The position numbers were made by a program, and so were the translations under genes. From Haemaphysalis longicornis (taxonomy: Eukaryota; Arthropoda; Arachnida; Ixodida; Ixodidae), in assembly GCA_013339765.2 (NCBI GenBank), contig CM023453.1:28287868-28351867 (forward strand): a DNA stretch of 64,000 nt, written 5' to 3'. The notes under the pieces are model-generated. The model searched no databases. It was not told where the DNA came from and saw nothing but the letters and a program-made list of their open reading frames with translations. Below are positions 1-12,711 of this stretch, piece by piece. The first letter of the stretch is position 1; each line of letters opens with the position of its first letter.

Positions 1-443
1 CACCCTTATACCTGCACTGCCAATATTTGTCGGCTGTTAGCAAAATGAAATGCAGCTTCCCCTAACCGCAAAAGTCTACAGCAGGTGAAATGCCTACCGT
101 AATGTTGATGGCAGCCAGGTTGCCCAAAAGTCTGCCTAAACCAAGCGCTCATTGACGGATATGTGCTAATGAAGAGATGCCAATGGCATGTCTGTATCGT
201 TAGACCCGGTTAAGCAATACCTGTTGTGGCAATACTGGGTGCGTGAGAGTTATAAGGATTTTTTAAGTGGAGTCTGACTGGGAGTGATTCAACATCTTCT
301 TGGTTCAGCGCATCTAACTTTTAAGCCAAGCTACATTTCGAGCACATTACATTTGCATTGCGAGACAAAGTTTGAGATACAACTCTCGCCCAAAGCAGTC
401 TTATTTCACAATTGATACATTTTCTGAAAATACTTTTCTTGGT
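1..443. other. Unique-looking flank left of the satellite
   Basis: No recognisable coding region, repeat or terminal structure is visible. The sequence is AT-moderate, and the first recognisable satellite block begins near 444 with the segment CCTTGCAAATTTTTCTG. It therefore marks the left edge of the array. Confidence 0.5.
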
Positions 444-3400
444 CCTTGCAAATTTTTCTGTACCTGAAATAAACACAATTTTGGTGGAATTTTTTTAGCA
501 TCCTGCTTCCAAACATCTTCACCAGGGTGGGTGAACTTCTAGGCTGCATGCGGGTCACTGAGAAAAGAATCTGGCAGTGATCACTTGCATGCATGCAGGT
601 ATTACCTTGCAAATTTTTCTGTACCTGAAATAAGCACAATTTTGGTGGAATTTTTTTAGCATCTTGCTTCCAAACATCTTCACCAGGGTGGGTGTACAAC
701 TTCTATGCTGCGTGCGGGTCACAGAGAAAAGAATCTGGCAGCGATCACTTGCATGCATGCAGGTATTACCTTGCAAATTTTTCTGTACCTGAAATAAACA
801 CAATTTTGGTGGAATTTTTTAGCATCTTGCTTCCAAAAATCTTCACCAGGATGGGTGAACAACTTCTAGGCTGCGTGCGGGTCACAGAGAAAAGAATCTG
901 GCAGTGATCACTTGCATGCATGCAGGTATTACCTTGCAAATTTTTCTGTACCTGAAATAAACACAATTTTGTGGAATTTTTTTAGCATCCTGCTTCCAAA
1001 CATCTTCACCAGGATGGGTGAACAACTTCTAAGTGTCGTGTGGGTCACCGAGAAAAGAATCTGGCAGTGATCACTTGCATGCATGCAGGTATTACCTTGC
1101 AAATTTTTCTGTACCTGAAATAAGCACAATTTTGGTGGAATTTTTTAGCATCCTGCTTCCAAACATCTTCACCAGGGTGGGTGAACAACTTCTAAGTTGC
1201 GTGTGGGTCACCGAGAAAAGAATCTGGCAGTGATCACTTGCATGCATGCAGGTATTACCTTGCAAATTTTTCTGTACCTGAAATAAGCACAATTTTGGTG
1301 GAATTTTTTAGCATCTTGCTTCCAAAAATCTTCACCAGGATGGGTGAACAACTTCTAGGCTACGTGTGGGTCACCGAGAAAAGAATCTGGCAGTGATCAC
1401 TTGCATGCATGCAGGTATTACCTTGCAAATTTTTCTGTACCTGAAATAAACACAATTTTGGTGGAATTTTTTAGCATCTTGCTTCCAAAAATCTTCACCA
1501 GGATGGATGAACAAGTTAACTTCTATGCTACGTGCGGGTCAACAGAGAAAAGAAGCTGCAGGGATCACTTGCAATGCATGCAGGTATTACCTTGCAAATT
1601 TTTCTGTACCTGAAATAAACACAATTTTGGTGGAATTTTTTTAGCATCTTGCTTCCAAAAATCTTCACCAGGATGGATGAACAAGTTCACTTCTATGCTA
1701 CGTGCGGGTCACAAAGAAAAGAATCTGGCAGCGATCACTTGCATGCATGCAGGTATTACCTTAAAATTTTTTGTACCTGAAATAAACACAATTTTCGTGG
1801 AATCTTTTTAGCATCCAGCTTCCAAACATCTCACCAGGGTGGGTGAACAACTTCTAAGTTACGTGTGGGTCACCGAGATAAGAATCTGGCAGATGATCAC
1901 TTGCATGCATGCAGGTATTACCTTGGAAATTTTTCTGTACCTGAAATAGCACAATTTTGGTGGAATTTTTTAGCATCTTGTCTTCAAAATCTTCACCAGG
2001 ATGGGTGAACAACTTCTAAGCTACGTGTGGGTCACCGAGAAAAGAATCTGGCAGTGATAACTTGCATGCATGCAGGTATTACCTTGCAAATTTTTCTGTA
2101 CCTGAAATAAACACAATTTTGGTGGAATTTTTTTAGCATCCTGCTTCCAAAAATCTTCACCAGATGGGATGAACAAGTTAACTTCTATGCTACGGTGCTG
2201 GGTCACAAGAAAAGAAATCTGGCAGGGATCACTTGCATGCATGCAGGTATTACCTTGCAAATTTTTCTGTACTGAAATAAACACAATTTTGGTGGAATTT
2301 TTTAGCATCTTGCTTCCAAAAATCTTCACCAGGATGGGTGAACAACTTCTAGGCTACGTGTGGGTCACCGGATAAAAATCTGGCAGTGATCACTTGCATG
2401 CATGCAGGTATTACCTTGCAAATTTTTCTGTACCCTGAAATAAGCACAATGTTTGTGGAATTTTTTTAGCATCTTGCTTCCAAAAATCTCACCAGATGGT
2501 GAACAACTTCTAAGTGTCTTGTGGGGTCACCGAGAAAGAATCTGGCAGTGATCACTTGCATGCATGCAGGTATTACCTTGCAAATTTTTTCTGTACCTGA
2601 AATAAACACAATTTTGGTGGAATTTTTTAGCATCTTGCTTCCGAAAAATCTTCACCAGGATGGTGAACAACTTCTAGGCTACGTGTGGGTCACCGAGAAA
2701 AGAATCTGGCAGTGATCACTTGCATGCATGCAGGTATTACCTTGCAAATTTTTCTGTACCTGAAATAAACACCAATTTTGGTGGAATTTTTCTAGCATCT
2801 TGCTTCCAAAAATCTTCACCAGGATGGATGAACAAGTTCACTTCTATGCTACGTGCGGGTCACAGAGAAAAGAATCTGGCAGGGATCACTTGCATGCATG
2901 CAGGTATTACCTTGCAAATTTTTCTGTACCTGAAATAAACACAATTTTGGTGGAATTTTTTTAGCATCTTGCTTCCAAAAATCTTCACCAGGATGGGTGA
3001 ACAACTTCTAGGCTACGTGTGGGTCACCGAGAAAAGAATCTGGCAGTGATCACTTGCATGCATGCAGGTATTACCTTGCAAATTTTTTCTGTACCTGAAA
3101 TAAACAACAATTTTGGTGGAATTTTTTAGCATCCTGCTTCCAAAAATCTCACCAGGATGGGATGAACAGTACTTCTATGCTACGTGCGGGTCACAAGAGA
3201 AAGAATCTGGCAGCTGATCACTTGCATGCATGCAGGTATTACCTTGCAAATTTTTCTGTACCTGAAATAACACAATTTTCGTGGAATTTTTTAGCATCAT
3301 GCTTCCAAAAATCTTCACCAGGATGGGTGAACAACTTCTAAGGCTACGTGTGGGTCACCGAGAAAGAATCTGGCAGTGATCACTTGCATGCATGCAGGTA

Positions 3401-6400
3401 TTACCTTGGAAATTTTTCTGTACCTGGAAATAAACACAATTTTGGTGGAATTTTTTCAGCATCTTGCTTCCAAAAATCTTCACCAGGATGGAGTGAACAA
3501 CTTCTAGGCTACGTGTGGGTCACCAGAGAAAAGAATCTGGCAGTGATCGACTTGCATGCATGCAGGTATTACCTTGCAATTTTTTCTGTACCTGAAATAA
3601 ACACAATTTTGGTGGAATTTTTTAGACATCTTGCTTCCAAAAATCTTCACCAGGATGGGTGAACAACTTCTAGGCTACGATGTGGGTCACCGAGAAAAGG
3701 ATCTGGCAGTGATCACTTGCATGCATGCAGGTATTACCTTGCAAATTTTCTGTACCTGAAATAAACCACAATTTTGGTGGAAATTTTTTCGCAATCTTGC
3801 TTCCAAAAATCCTTCACCAGGATGGATGAACAAGTTAACTTCTATGCTACGTGCGGTCACAGAGAAAAGAATCTGGCAGGGATCACTTGCATGCATGCAG
3901 GTATTACCCTTACAAATTTTTCTGTACCTGAAATAAACACAATTTTGGTGGAATTTTTCTAAGCATCTTGCTTCAAAAATCTTCACCAGGATGGGTGAGA
4001 CAACTTCTAGGCTCACGTGCGGGTCACCGAAGAAAAGAATCGGGCAGTGATCACTTGCATGCATGCAGGTATTACCTTACAAATTTTTTTGTACCTGAAA
4101 TAAACACAATTTTCGTGGAATTTTTTTAGCATCCAGCTTCCAAACACCTCACCAGGGTGGTTGAACAACCTCTAAGTTACGTCTGGGTCACCGAGAAAAG
4201 AATCTGGCAGTGATCACTTGCATGCATGCAGGTATTACCTTGCAAATTTTTCTGTACCTGAAATAAACACAATTTTGGTGGAATTTTTTAGCATCTTGCT
4301 TCCAAAAATCTTCACCAGGATGGGTGAACAACTTCTAGGCTACGTGTGGGTCACCGAGAAAAGAATCTGGCAGTGATCACTTGCATGCATGCAGGTATTA
4401 CCTTGCAAATTTTTCTGTACCTGAAATAAACACAATTTTGGTGGAATTTTAGCATCTTGCTTCCAAAAATCTTCACCAGGATGGGTGAACAACTTCTAGG
4501 CTACGTGTGGGTCACCGAGAAAAGAATCTGGCAGTGATCACTTGCATGCATGCAGGTATTACCTTGCAAATTTTTCTGTACCTGAAATAAACACAATTTT
4601 GGTGGAATTTTTAGCATCTCTGCTTCCAAAAATCTTCACCAGGGTGGGTGAACAACTTCTAGGCTACGTGTGGGTCACCGAGAGAAAGAATCTGGCAGTG
4701 ATCACTTGCATGCATGCAGTATTCCTTGCAAATTTTTCTGTACCTGAAAATAAACACAATTTTGGTGGAAATTTTTCTAGCATCTTGCTTCAAAAAATCT
4801 TCACCAGGATGGGTGAACAATTCTTCTAGGCTACGTGTGGGTCACCGAGAAAAGAATCTGGCAGTGATCACTTGCATGCATGCAGGTATTACCTTGCAAA
4901 TTTTTCTGTACCTGAAATAAACACAATTTTGGTGGAATTTTTTAGCATCTTGCTTCAAAAATCTTCACCAGGGATGGGTGAACGACTTCTAGGCTTCGTG
5001 TGGGTCACCGACAAAAGAATCTGGCAGTGATCACTTGCATGCATGCAAGCATTACCTTGCAAATTTTTCTGTACGTGAAATAAACACAATTTTGGTGGAA
5101 ATTTTCTAGCATCTTGCTTCCAAAAATCTTCACCAGGATGGGTGAACAACTTCTAGTGCTACGTGTGGGTCACCGAGAAAAGAATCTGGCAGTGATCACT
5201 TGCATGCATGCAGGTATTACCTTGCAAATTTTTCTGTACCTGAAATAAACACAATTTTGGTGGAATTTTTTAGCATCTTGCTTCCAAAAATCTTCACCAG
5301 GATGGGTGAACAACTTCTAGGCTACGTGCGGGTCACAGAGAAAAGAATCTGGCAGCGATAACTTGCATGCATGCAGGTATTACCTTGCAAATTTTTCTGT
5401 ACCTGAAATAAACACAATTTTGGTGGAAATTTTCTAGCATCTTGCTTCCAAAAATCTTCACCAGGATGGGATGAACAGTACTTCTATGCTACGTGTGGGT
5501 CACCGAGAAAAGAATCTGGCAGTGATCACTTGCATGCAGGCAGGTATTACCTTGCAAATTTTCTGTAACCTGAAATAAACACAATTTTGGTGGAATTTCT
5601 AGCAATCTTGCTTCCGAAAAATCTTCACCAGGATGGGTGAACAACTTCTAGGCTACGTGTGGGTCACCGAGAAAAGAATCTGGCAGTGATCACTTGCATG
5701 CATGCAGGTATTACCTTGCAATTTTTCTTACTGAAATAAACACAATTTGGTGGAAATTTTTTAGCAGCTTGCTTCCAAAATCTTCACCAGGATGGTGAAC
5801 AACTTCTAGCTACGTGTGGGTCACCGAGAAAGAATCTGGCAGTGATCACTTGCATGCATGCAGGTATTACCTTGCAAATTTTTCTGTACCTGAAATAAAC
5901 ACAATTTTGGTGGAATTTTTTAGCATCTTGCTTCCAAAACTCTTCACCAGGATGGATTGAACAGTCACTTCTATGCTACGTGTGGGTCACAGAGAAAAGA
6001 ATCTGGCAGCTGATCACTTGCATGCATGCAGGTATTCCCTTACAAATTTTTCTGTACCTGAAATAAACACAATTTTGGTGGAATTTTTTAGCATCTTGCT
6101 TCCAAAAATCTTCACCAGGATGGAGTGAACCAAGTACTTCTAGCTACGTGTGGGTCACCGAGAAAAGAATCTGGCAGTGATCACTTGCATGCATGCAGGT
6201 ATTACCTTGCAAATTTTCTGTACCTGAAATAAACACAATTTGGTGGAAATTTTTTTAGCATCTTGCTTTCCAAAAATCTTCACCAGGATGGGTGAACAAC
6301 TTCTAGGCTACGTGTGGGTCCCGAGAAAAGAATCTGGCAGTGATCACTTGCATGCATGCAGGTATTACCTTGCAATTTTTCTGTTACCTGAAATAAACAC

Positions 6401-9400
6401 AATTTTGGTGGAATTTTTTTAGCATCTTGCTTCCAAAAATCTTCACCAGGATGGATGAACAAGTTAACTTCTATGCTACGTGGGGTCACAGAGAAAAGAA
6501 TCTGGCAGCGATCACTTGCATGCATGCAGGTATTACCTTAGCAATTTTTCTGTACCTGAAATAAACACAATTTTGGTGGAATTTTTTAGCATCTTGCTTC
6601 CAAAAATCTTCACCAGGATGGGTGAACAACTTCTAGGCTACGTGTGGGTCACCGAGAAAAGAATCTGGCAGTGATCACTTGCATGCATGCAGGTATTACC
6701 TTGCAAATTTTTCTGTACCTGAAATAAACACAATTTTGGTGGAATTTTTTAGCATCTTGCTTCCAAAACCTTCACCAGGATGGGATGAACAACTTCTAGG
6801 CTACGTGGGGTCACCGAGAAAAGAATCTGGCAGTGATCACTTGCATGCATGCAGGTATTACCTTGCAAATTTTTCTGTACCTGAAATAAGCACAATTTTG
6901 GTGGAATTTTTTAGCATCTTGCTTCCAAAAATCTTCACCAGGATGGGTGAACAACTTCTAGGCTACGTGTGGGTCACCGAGAAAAGAATCTGGCAGTGAT
7001 CACTTGCATGCATGCAGGTATTACCTTGCAAATTTTTCTGTACCTGAAATAAACACAATTTTGGTGGAATTTTCTAGCATCTTGCTTCCAAAAATCTTCA
7101 CCAGGATGGATGAACAAGTTAACTTCTATGCTACGTGCGGGTCACAGAGAAAAGAATCTGGCAGCGATCACTTGCATGCATGCAGGTATTACCTTACAAA
7201 TTTTTCTGTACCTGAAATAAACACAATTTTGGTGGAATTTTTTTAGCATCTTGCTTCCAAAATCTTCACCAGGATGGGTGAACAACTTCTAGGCTACGTG
7301 TGGGTCACCGAGAAAAGAATCTGGCAGTGATCACTTGCATGCATGCAGGTATTACCTTGCAAATTTTTCTGTACCTGAAATAAACACAATTTTGGTGGAA
7401 TTTTTTAGCATCTTGCTTCCAAAAATCTTCACCAGGATGGATGAACAAGTTCACTTCTATGCTACGTGCGGGTCACAAAGAAAAGAATCTGGCAGCGATC
7501 ACTTGCATGCATGCAGGTATTACCTTACAAATTTTTTTTGTACCTGAAATAAACACAATTTTCGTGGAATCTTTTTAGCATCTTGCTTCCAAAAATCTTC
7601 ACCAGGATGGGTGAACAACTTCTAAGGCTACGTGTGGGTCACCGAGAAAAGAATCTGGCAGTGATCACTTGCATGCATGCAGGTATTACCTTGCAAATTT
7701 TTCTGTACCTGAAATAAACACATTTTGGTGGAATTTTTTAGCATCTTGCTTCCAAAATCTTCACCAGGATGAGTGAACAACTTCTAGGCTACGTGTGGGT
7801 CACCGAGAAAAGAATCTGGCAGTGATCACTTGCATGCATGCAGGTATTACCTTGCAAATTTTCTGTACCTGAAATAAGCACAATTTTGGTGGAATTTTTT
7901 TAGCATCTTGCTTCCAAACATCTCACCAGGATGGGGTGAACACTTCTAGGCTACGTGTGGGTCACCGAGAAAAGAATCTGGCAGTGATCACTTGCATGCA
8001 TGCAGGTATTACCTTGCAAATTTTTCTGTACCTGAAATAAACACAATTTTGGTGGAATTTTCTAGCATCTTGCTTCCGAAAATCTTCACCAGGATGGGTG
8101 AACAACTTCTAGGCTACGTGTGGGTCACCGAGAAAAGAATCTGGCAGTGATCACTTGCATGCATGCAGGTATTACCTTGCAATTTTTCTGTACCTGAAAT
8201 AAACACAATTTTGGTGGAAATTTTTCTAGCATCTTGCTTCAAAAATCTTCACCAGATGGGTGAACACCTTCTAGGCTACGTGTGGGTCACGAGAAAAGAA
8301 TCTGGCAGTGATCACTTGCATGCATGCAGGTATTACCTTGCAATTTTTCTGTACCTGAAATAAACACAAATTTTGGTGGAAATTTCTAGCATCTGCTTCA
8401 AAAAATCTTCACCAGGATGGATGAACAACTTCTATGCTAACGTGTGGGTCACCGAGAAAAGAATCTGGCAGTGATCACTTGCATGCATGCAGGTATTACC
8501 TTGCAAATTTTTCTGTACCTGAAATGAACACAATTTTTGTGGAATTTTTTTAGCATCCTGCTTCCAAAATCTTCACCAGGTGGGTGAAAATTCTAGCTAC
8601 GTGTGGGTCACCGAGAAAAGAATCTGGCAGTGATCACTTGCATGCATGCAGGTATTACCTTGCAAATTTTTCTGTACCTGAAATAAACACAATTTTGGTG
8701 GAATTTTCTAGCATCTTGCTTCCAAAAATCTTCACCAGGATGGGTGAACAACTTCTAGGCTACGTGTGGGTCACCGAGAAAAGAATCTGGCAGTGATCAC
8801 TTGCATGCATGCAGGTATTACCTTGCAAATTTTTCTGTACCTGAAATAAACACAATTTTGGTGGAATTTTTAGCATCTTGCTTCCAAAAATCTTCACCAG
8901 GATGGGTGAACAACTTCTAGGCTACGTGTGGGTCACCGAGAAAAGAATCTGGCAGTGATCACTTGCATGCATGCAGGTATTACCTTGCAAATTTTTCTGT
9001 ACCTGAAATAAACACAATTTTGGTGGAATTTTTTAGCATCTTGCTTCCAAAATCTTCACCAGGATGGGTGAACAACTTCTAAGTTACGTGTGGGTCACCG
9101 AGAATAAGAATCTGGCCAGTGATCACTTGCATGCATGCAGGTATTACCTTGCAAATTTTTCTGTTACCTGAAATAACACAATTTTGGTGGAATTTTCTAG
9201 CATCTTGCTTCCAAAAATCTTCACCAGGATGGGTGAACAACTTCTAAGGCTACGTGCTGGGTCACCGAGAAAAGAATCTGGCAGTGATCACTTGCATGCA
9301 TGCAGGTATTACCTTGCAATTTTTCTGTACCTGAAATAAACACAATTTTGGTGGAATTTTTTTAGCATCCTTGCTTCCAAAACATTCACCAGGATGGATG

Positions 9401-11282
9401 ACAAGTTAACTTCTAAGTGTACGTGCGGGTCACAGAGAAAAGAATCTGGCAGTGATCACTTGCATGCATGCAGGTATTACCTTGCAAATTTTTCTGTACC
9501 TGAAATAAGCACAATTTTGGTGGAATTTTTTTAAGCATCTTGCTTCAAAAATCTTCACCAGGATGGGTGAACAACTTCTAGGCTACGTGTGGGTCACCGA
9601 GAAAAGAATCTGGCAGTGATCACTTGCATGCATGCAGGTATTACCTTGCAAATTTTTCTGTACCTGAAATAAACACAATTTTGGTGGAATTTTTTAGCAT
9701 CTTGCTTCCAAAAATCTTCACCAGGATGGGTGAACAACTTCTAGCTACGTGTGGGTCACCGAGAAAAGAATCTGGCAGTGATCACTTGCATGCATGCAGG
9801 TATTACCTTGCAAATTTTTCTGTACCTGAAATAAACACAATTTTGGTGGAATTTTTTTAGCATCTTGCTTCCAAAAATCTTCACCAGGATGGGTGAACAA
9901 CTTCTAGGCTACGTGTGGGTCACCGAGAAAAGAATCTGGCAGTGATCACTTGCATGCATGCAGGTATTACCTTGCAAATTTTTCTGTACCTGAAATAAAC
10001 ACAATTTTGGTGGAATTTTTTAGCATCTTGCTTCCAAAAATCTTCACCAGGATGGGTGAACAACTTCTAGGCTACGTGTGGGTCACCGAGAAAAGAATCT
10101 GGCAGTGATCACTTGCATGCATGCAGGTATTACCTTGCAAATTTTTCTGTACCTGAAATAAACACAATTTTGGTGGAATTTTTTAGCATCTTGCTTCCAA
10201 AAATCTTCACCAGGATGGGTGAACAACTTCTAGCTACGTGTGGGTCACCGAGAAAAGAATCTGGCAGTGATCACTTGCATGCATGCAGGTATTACCTTGC
10301 AAATTTTTCTGTACCTGAAATAAACACAATTTTGGTGGAATTTTTTTAGCATCTTGCTTCCAAAATCTTCACCAGGATGGGTGAACAACTTCTAGGCTAC
10401 GTGTGGGTCACCGAGAAAAGAATCTGGCAGTGATCACTTGCATGCATGCAGGTATTACCTTGCAAATTTTTCTGTACCTGAAATAAACACAATTTTGGTG
10501 GAATTTTTTAGCATCTTGCTTCCAAACATCTTCACCAGGCTGGGTGAACAATTTCTAAGTTCCGTGTGGGTCACCGAGAAAGGAATCTGGCAGTGATCAC
10601 TTGCATGCATCCAGGTATTGGCTTGCAATTTTTTCTGTACGTGAAATATGCACAATTTTTTGGAATTTTTTTAGCAACCTGCTTCCAAACATCTTCACCA
10701 GGGTGGGTGAACAAGTTCTAGCCTGCATACGAGTCACCGAGAAAAAAAATTGTCAGCGATCACTTGTACCCATGCAGGTATTACCTTACAACTTTTTTTG
10801 TGCCTGAAATTAGCACAATTTTGGTGGAATTTTTTTAGCTTCCTGCTTCGAAACATCTTCACCAGGGTGGGTGAACAACTCCTAGGCTGCGTGCGGGTCA
10901 CAGAGAAAAGAATCTGGCAGTGATCACTTGCATGTGTGCATGTAATACCGTTACAAATTTTCTGTACCTGAAATAAACACAATTTCGGCGGAATATTTTG
11001 GCATCCTGCTTCCAGACATCTTCATCAGGATGGGTGAACTTCTAGGCTGCATGCGGGTCACCGAGAAAAGAATCTGGGCAGCGATCACTTGCGTGCATGC
11101 AGGTATTACCTTCACAAACTTTTTGTACCTTAAATAAACACAATTTTGGTGGAATTTTTTAGCATCCTGCTTCCAAACATCTTCACCAGGGTGGGTTAAC
11201 AACTTCTAAGGTCACCGGGTCACCGAGAAAAAAATTGGCAGTGATCACTCGCAGGCATGCAGGTATTACCTCACATTTTTTG
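444..11282 (+). repeat. Tandem satellite array, 163-bp monomer, about 66 copies
   Basis: The landmark TGATCACTTGCATGCATGCA recurs at 905, 1068, 1231 and 1394, exactly 163 bp apart, and continues to about 11,270. Each monomer holds a TGCATGCATGCA palindrome, an ACCTGAAATAAACACAATTT segment, a TTCACCAGGATGGGTGAACA segment and a GTGGGTCACCGAGAAAAG segment. Two main variants occur. The common one reads GGGTGAACAACTTCTAGGC. The longer one reads GGATGAACAAGTTAACTTC followed by GCGGGTCACAGAG. Copies after about 10,455 are clearly more diverged, as expected at an array edge. Because 163 is not a multiple of 3, the many short open frames in both orientations are by-products of the repeat and not genes. 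Its chromosomal role (centromeric, subtelomeric or interstitial) cannot be read from sequence. Confidence 0.97.
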
Positions 11283-12460
11283 TGGAAAACCGGCTGACAA
11301 CACTCACTGTGCTCTTTACTCTTACTTCCAAGCCTGAAAAAAAACACCTGGTTTGAATAATGAAAGCGGGCTAAGGCTATATGGTGCCTCGTTTCCCTAA
11401 CACTGGTGGAACAACTCTAAGCATTGATAAATATTGAGAATATTCTGAGATGTGTTCAAATTACAAAACGAGCCGCGGTATTTTTCTGTCTTTCTCGTAC
11501 TCCACTTTCTTCCAGGGTTTGGAGAGCCTCTAGTATTCCGCAATCTGTCCTAATTGTGCTGACGTTCGTATTTCCCTTTTTTACTGACATGATTTTTTAT
11601 GTCCAGCATAAACAAACGGAATGGAAGCCCTTGCAAATGCTCTTGCAAACACGTTTACGCGTGATAAAATTGACATCATGGATAAAATTATTGTAGGAAG
11701 TCATTTGCTTGTCCTTACATAAACACCAAAACTCTAGTGGTAATTTGTTAAGAACAAGTTATAAGAAAAGGAAGAAGATGAATGGGAAATAAATAATGGT
11801 TAGCCATTGCAGACGACGTGCACGGGATTCTGGAAGAGTGACTCCCTTGTATTGTGACTCGCACTTTGAAGAAATCCTGGGAGTTTTTTTACTTGTTTGT
11901 TTGCTTTAGAGCCATAACTTGCCTAATCCTGTAACAGGAATCTGACGTGCAGTTAATACAACTAAGGTTTTAGTGCTGGCCCATATCCAGTCATCTATGT
12001 TACGTCACGGCAAAGCAAAATTTGAAGGCTTTTAATATTGTTTCGCATTTTTTTCGGTGAAGTGACGGTCTTCCGCGGATGAAATAGACCTGAGCGACTT
12101 ACCACACGCTAATTTCTTGAAACTGAACGGAGTTGTACATTGTGTTCATCAGAAAAAGATGGTAAAGTTTCTTCGTGTGTGTGAGTCGTTTAGAGTCACA
12201 TGCGACGTTTCGTTTATGCACTCCGTGATGAGTTTTATATTCTCTGAGTGAATTACATGGGTTCTTCAGATGTGGCAAAAAAAAATTATTTATTATGTCG
12301 CTCGGTGCCCAAGCATCGAATATTTCGTTAAACGTGAAACTCTGTTCTAAGATACTCACCTACAGACACGCTACAGATGCCTAGCTCTTCTCCAATTGTA
12401 GCGATATAATAAGGCGAAATTCTCAAGTGTTTCATTCTGCGAAAAACCATCCCCCAAGCA
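11283..12460. other. No feature recognised
   Basis: This is AT-rich sequence immediately right of the satellite. The short open frames at 11,424-11,696 (+) and 12,099-12,359 (-) have no recognisable domain, no codon bias I can see and no homology to anything else in the window. I treat the stretch as intergenic. Confidence 0.5.
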
Positions 12461-12461
12461 A

Positions 12462-12605
12462 CCACTGGACGTCCGTCGGCCGGCCACCGTACGTCCATTA
12501 CGGCTCTAGCGGAATGGACGTCCGTTTTAGTGCCGATGAACGTACCATGCACGTCCGTGGGACGTCTGAATTTAACACTTCCGTATGTCCAGTCGGACGT
12601 CCGAA
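12462..12605. repeat. Cluster of GGACGTCC / ACGTCCGT motifs
   Basis: Within about 140 bp the core ACGTCC (or its near match ATGTCC) appears seven times or more: GGACGTCCGT near 12,466, TACGTCCATT near 12,490, GGACGTCCGTTT near 12,516, CACGTCCGTGGGACGTC near 12,549 and CGGACGTCCG near 12,594. Spacing is irregular, so it is not a simple tandem repeat. The motif is palindromic (GGACGTCC). It may be an eroded minisatellite or part of an uncharacterised transposon end. Confidence 0.5.
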
Positions 12606-12711
12606 ATCGGTTGTATTTTGAATGTTCAGTAAAAATTTCCAGAATCGCATAACGAGAAGTTCCTACCTACAATGAATACTGCAGTGCACAAAGCCAACAC
12701 ACTACCTGGTA

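Noticed and set aside
406..11202. Dozens of 60-125 codon open frames with the same peptide (HACRYYLANFSVPEINTI and its antisense)
   Set aside because: They are six-frame by-products of the 163-bp satellite. Frame changes from monomer to monomer and both strands are open.
444..11282. CRISPR-like array
   Set aside because: The repeated unit is the whole 163-bp monomer with no unique spacers, in a eukaryotic context.
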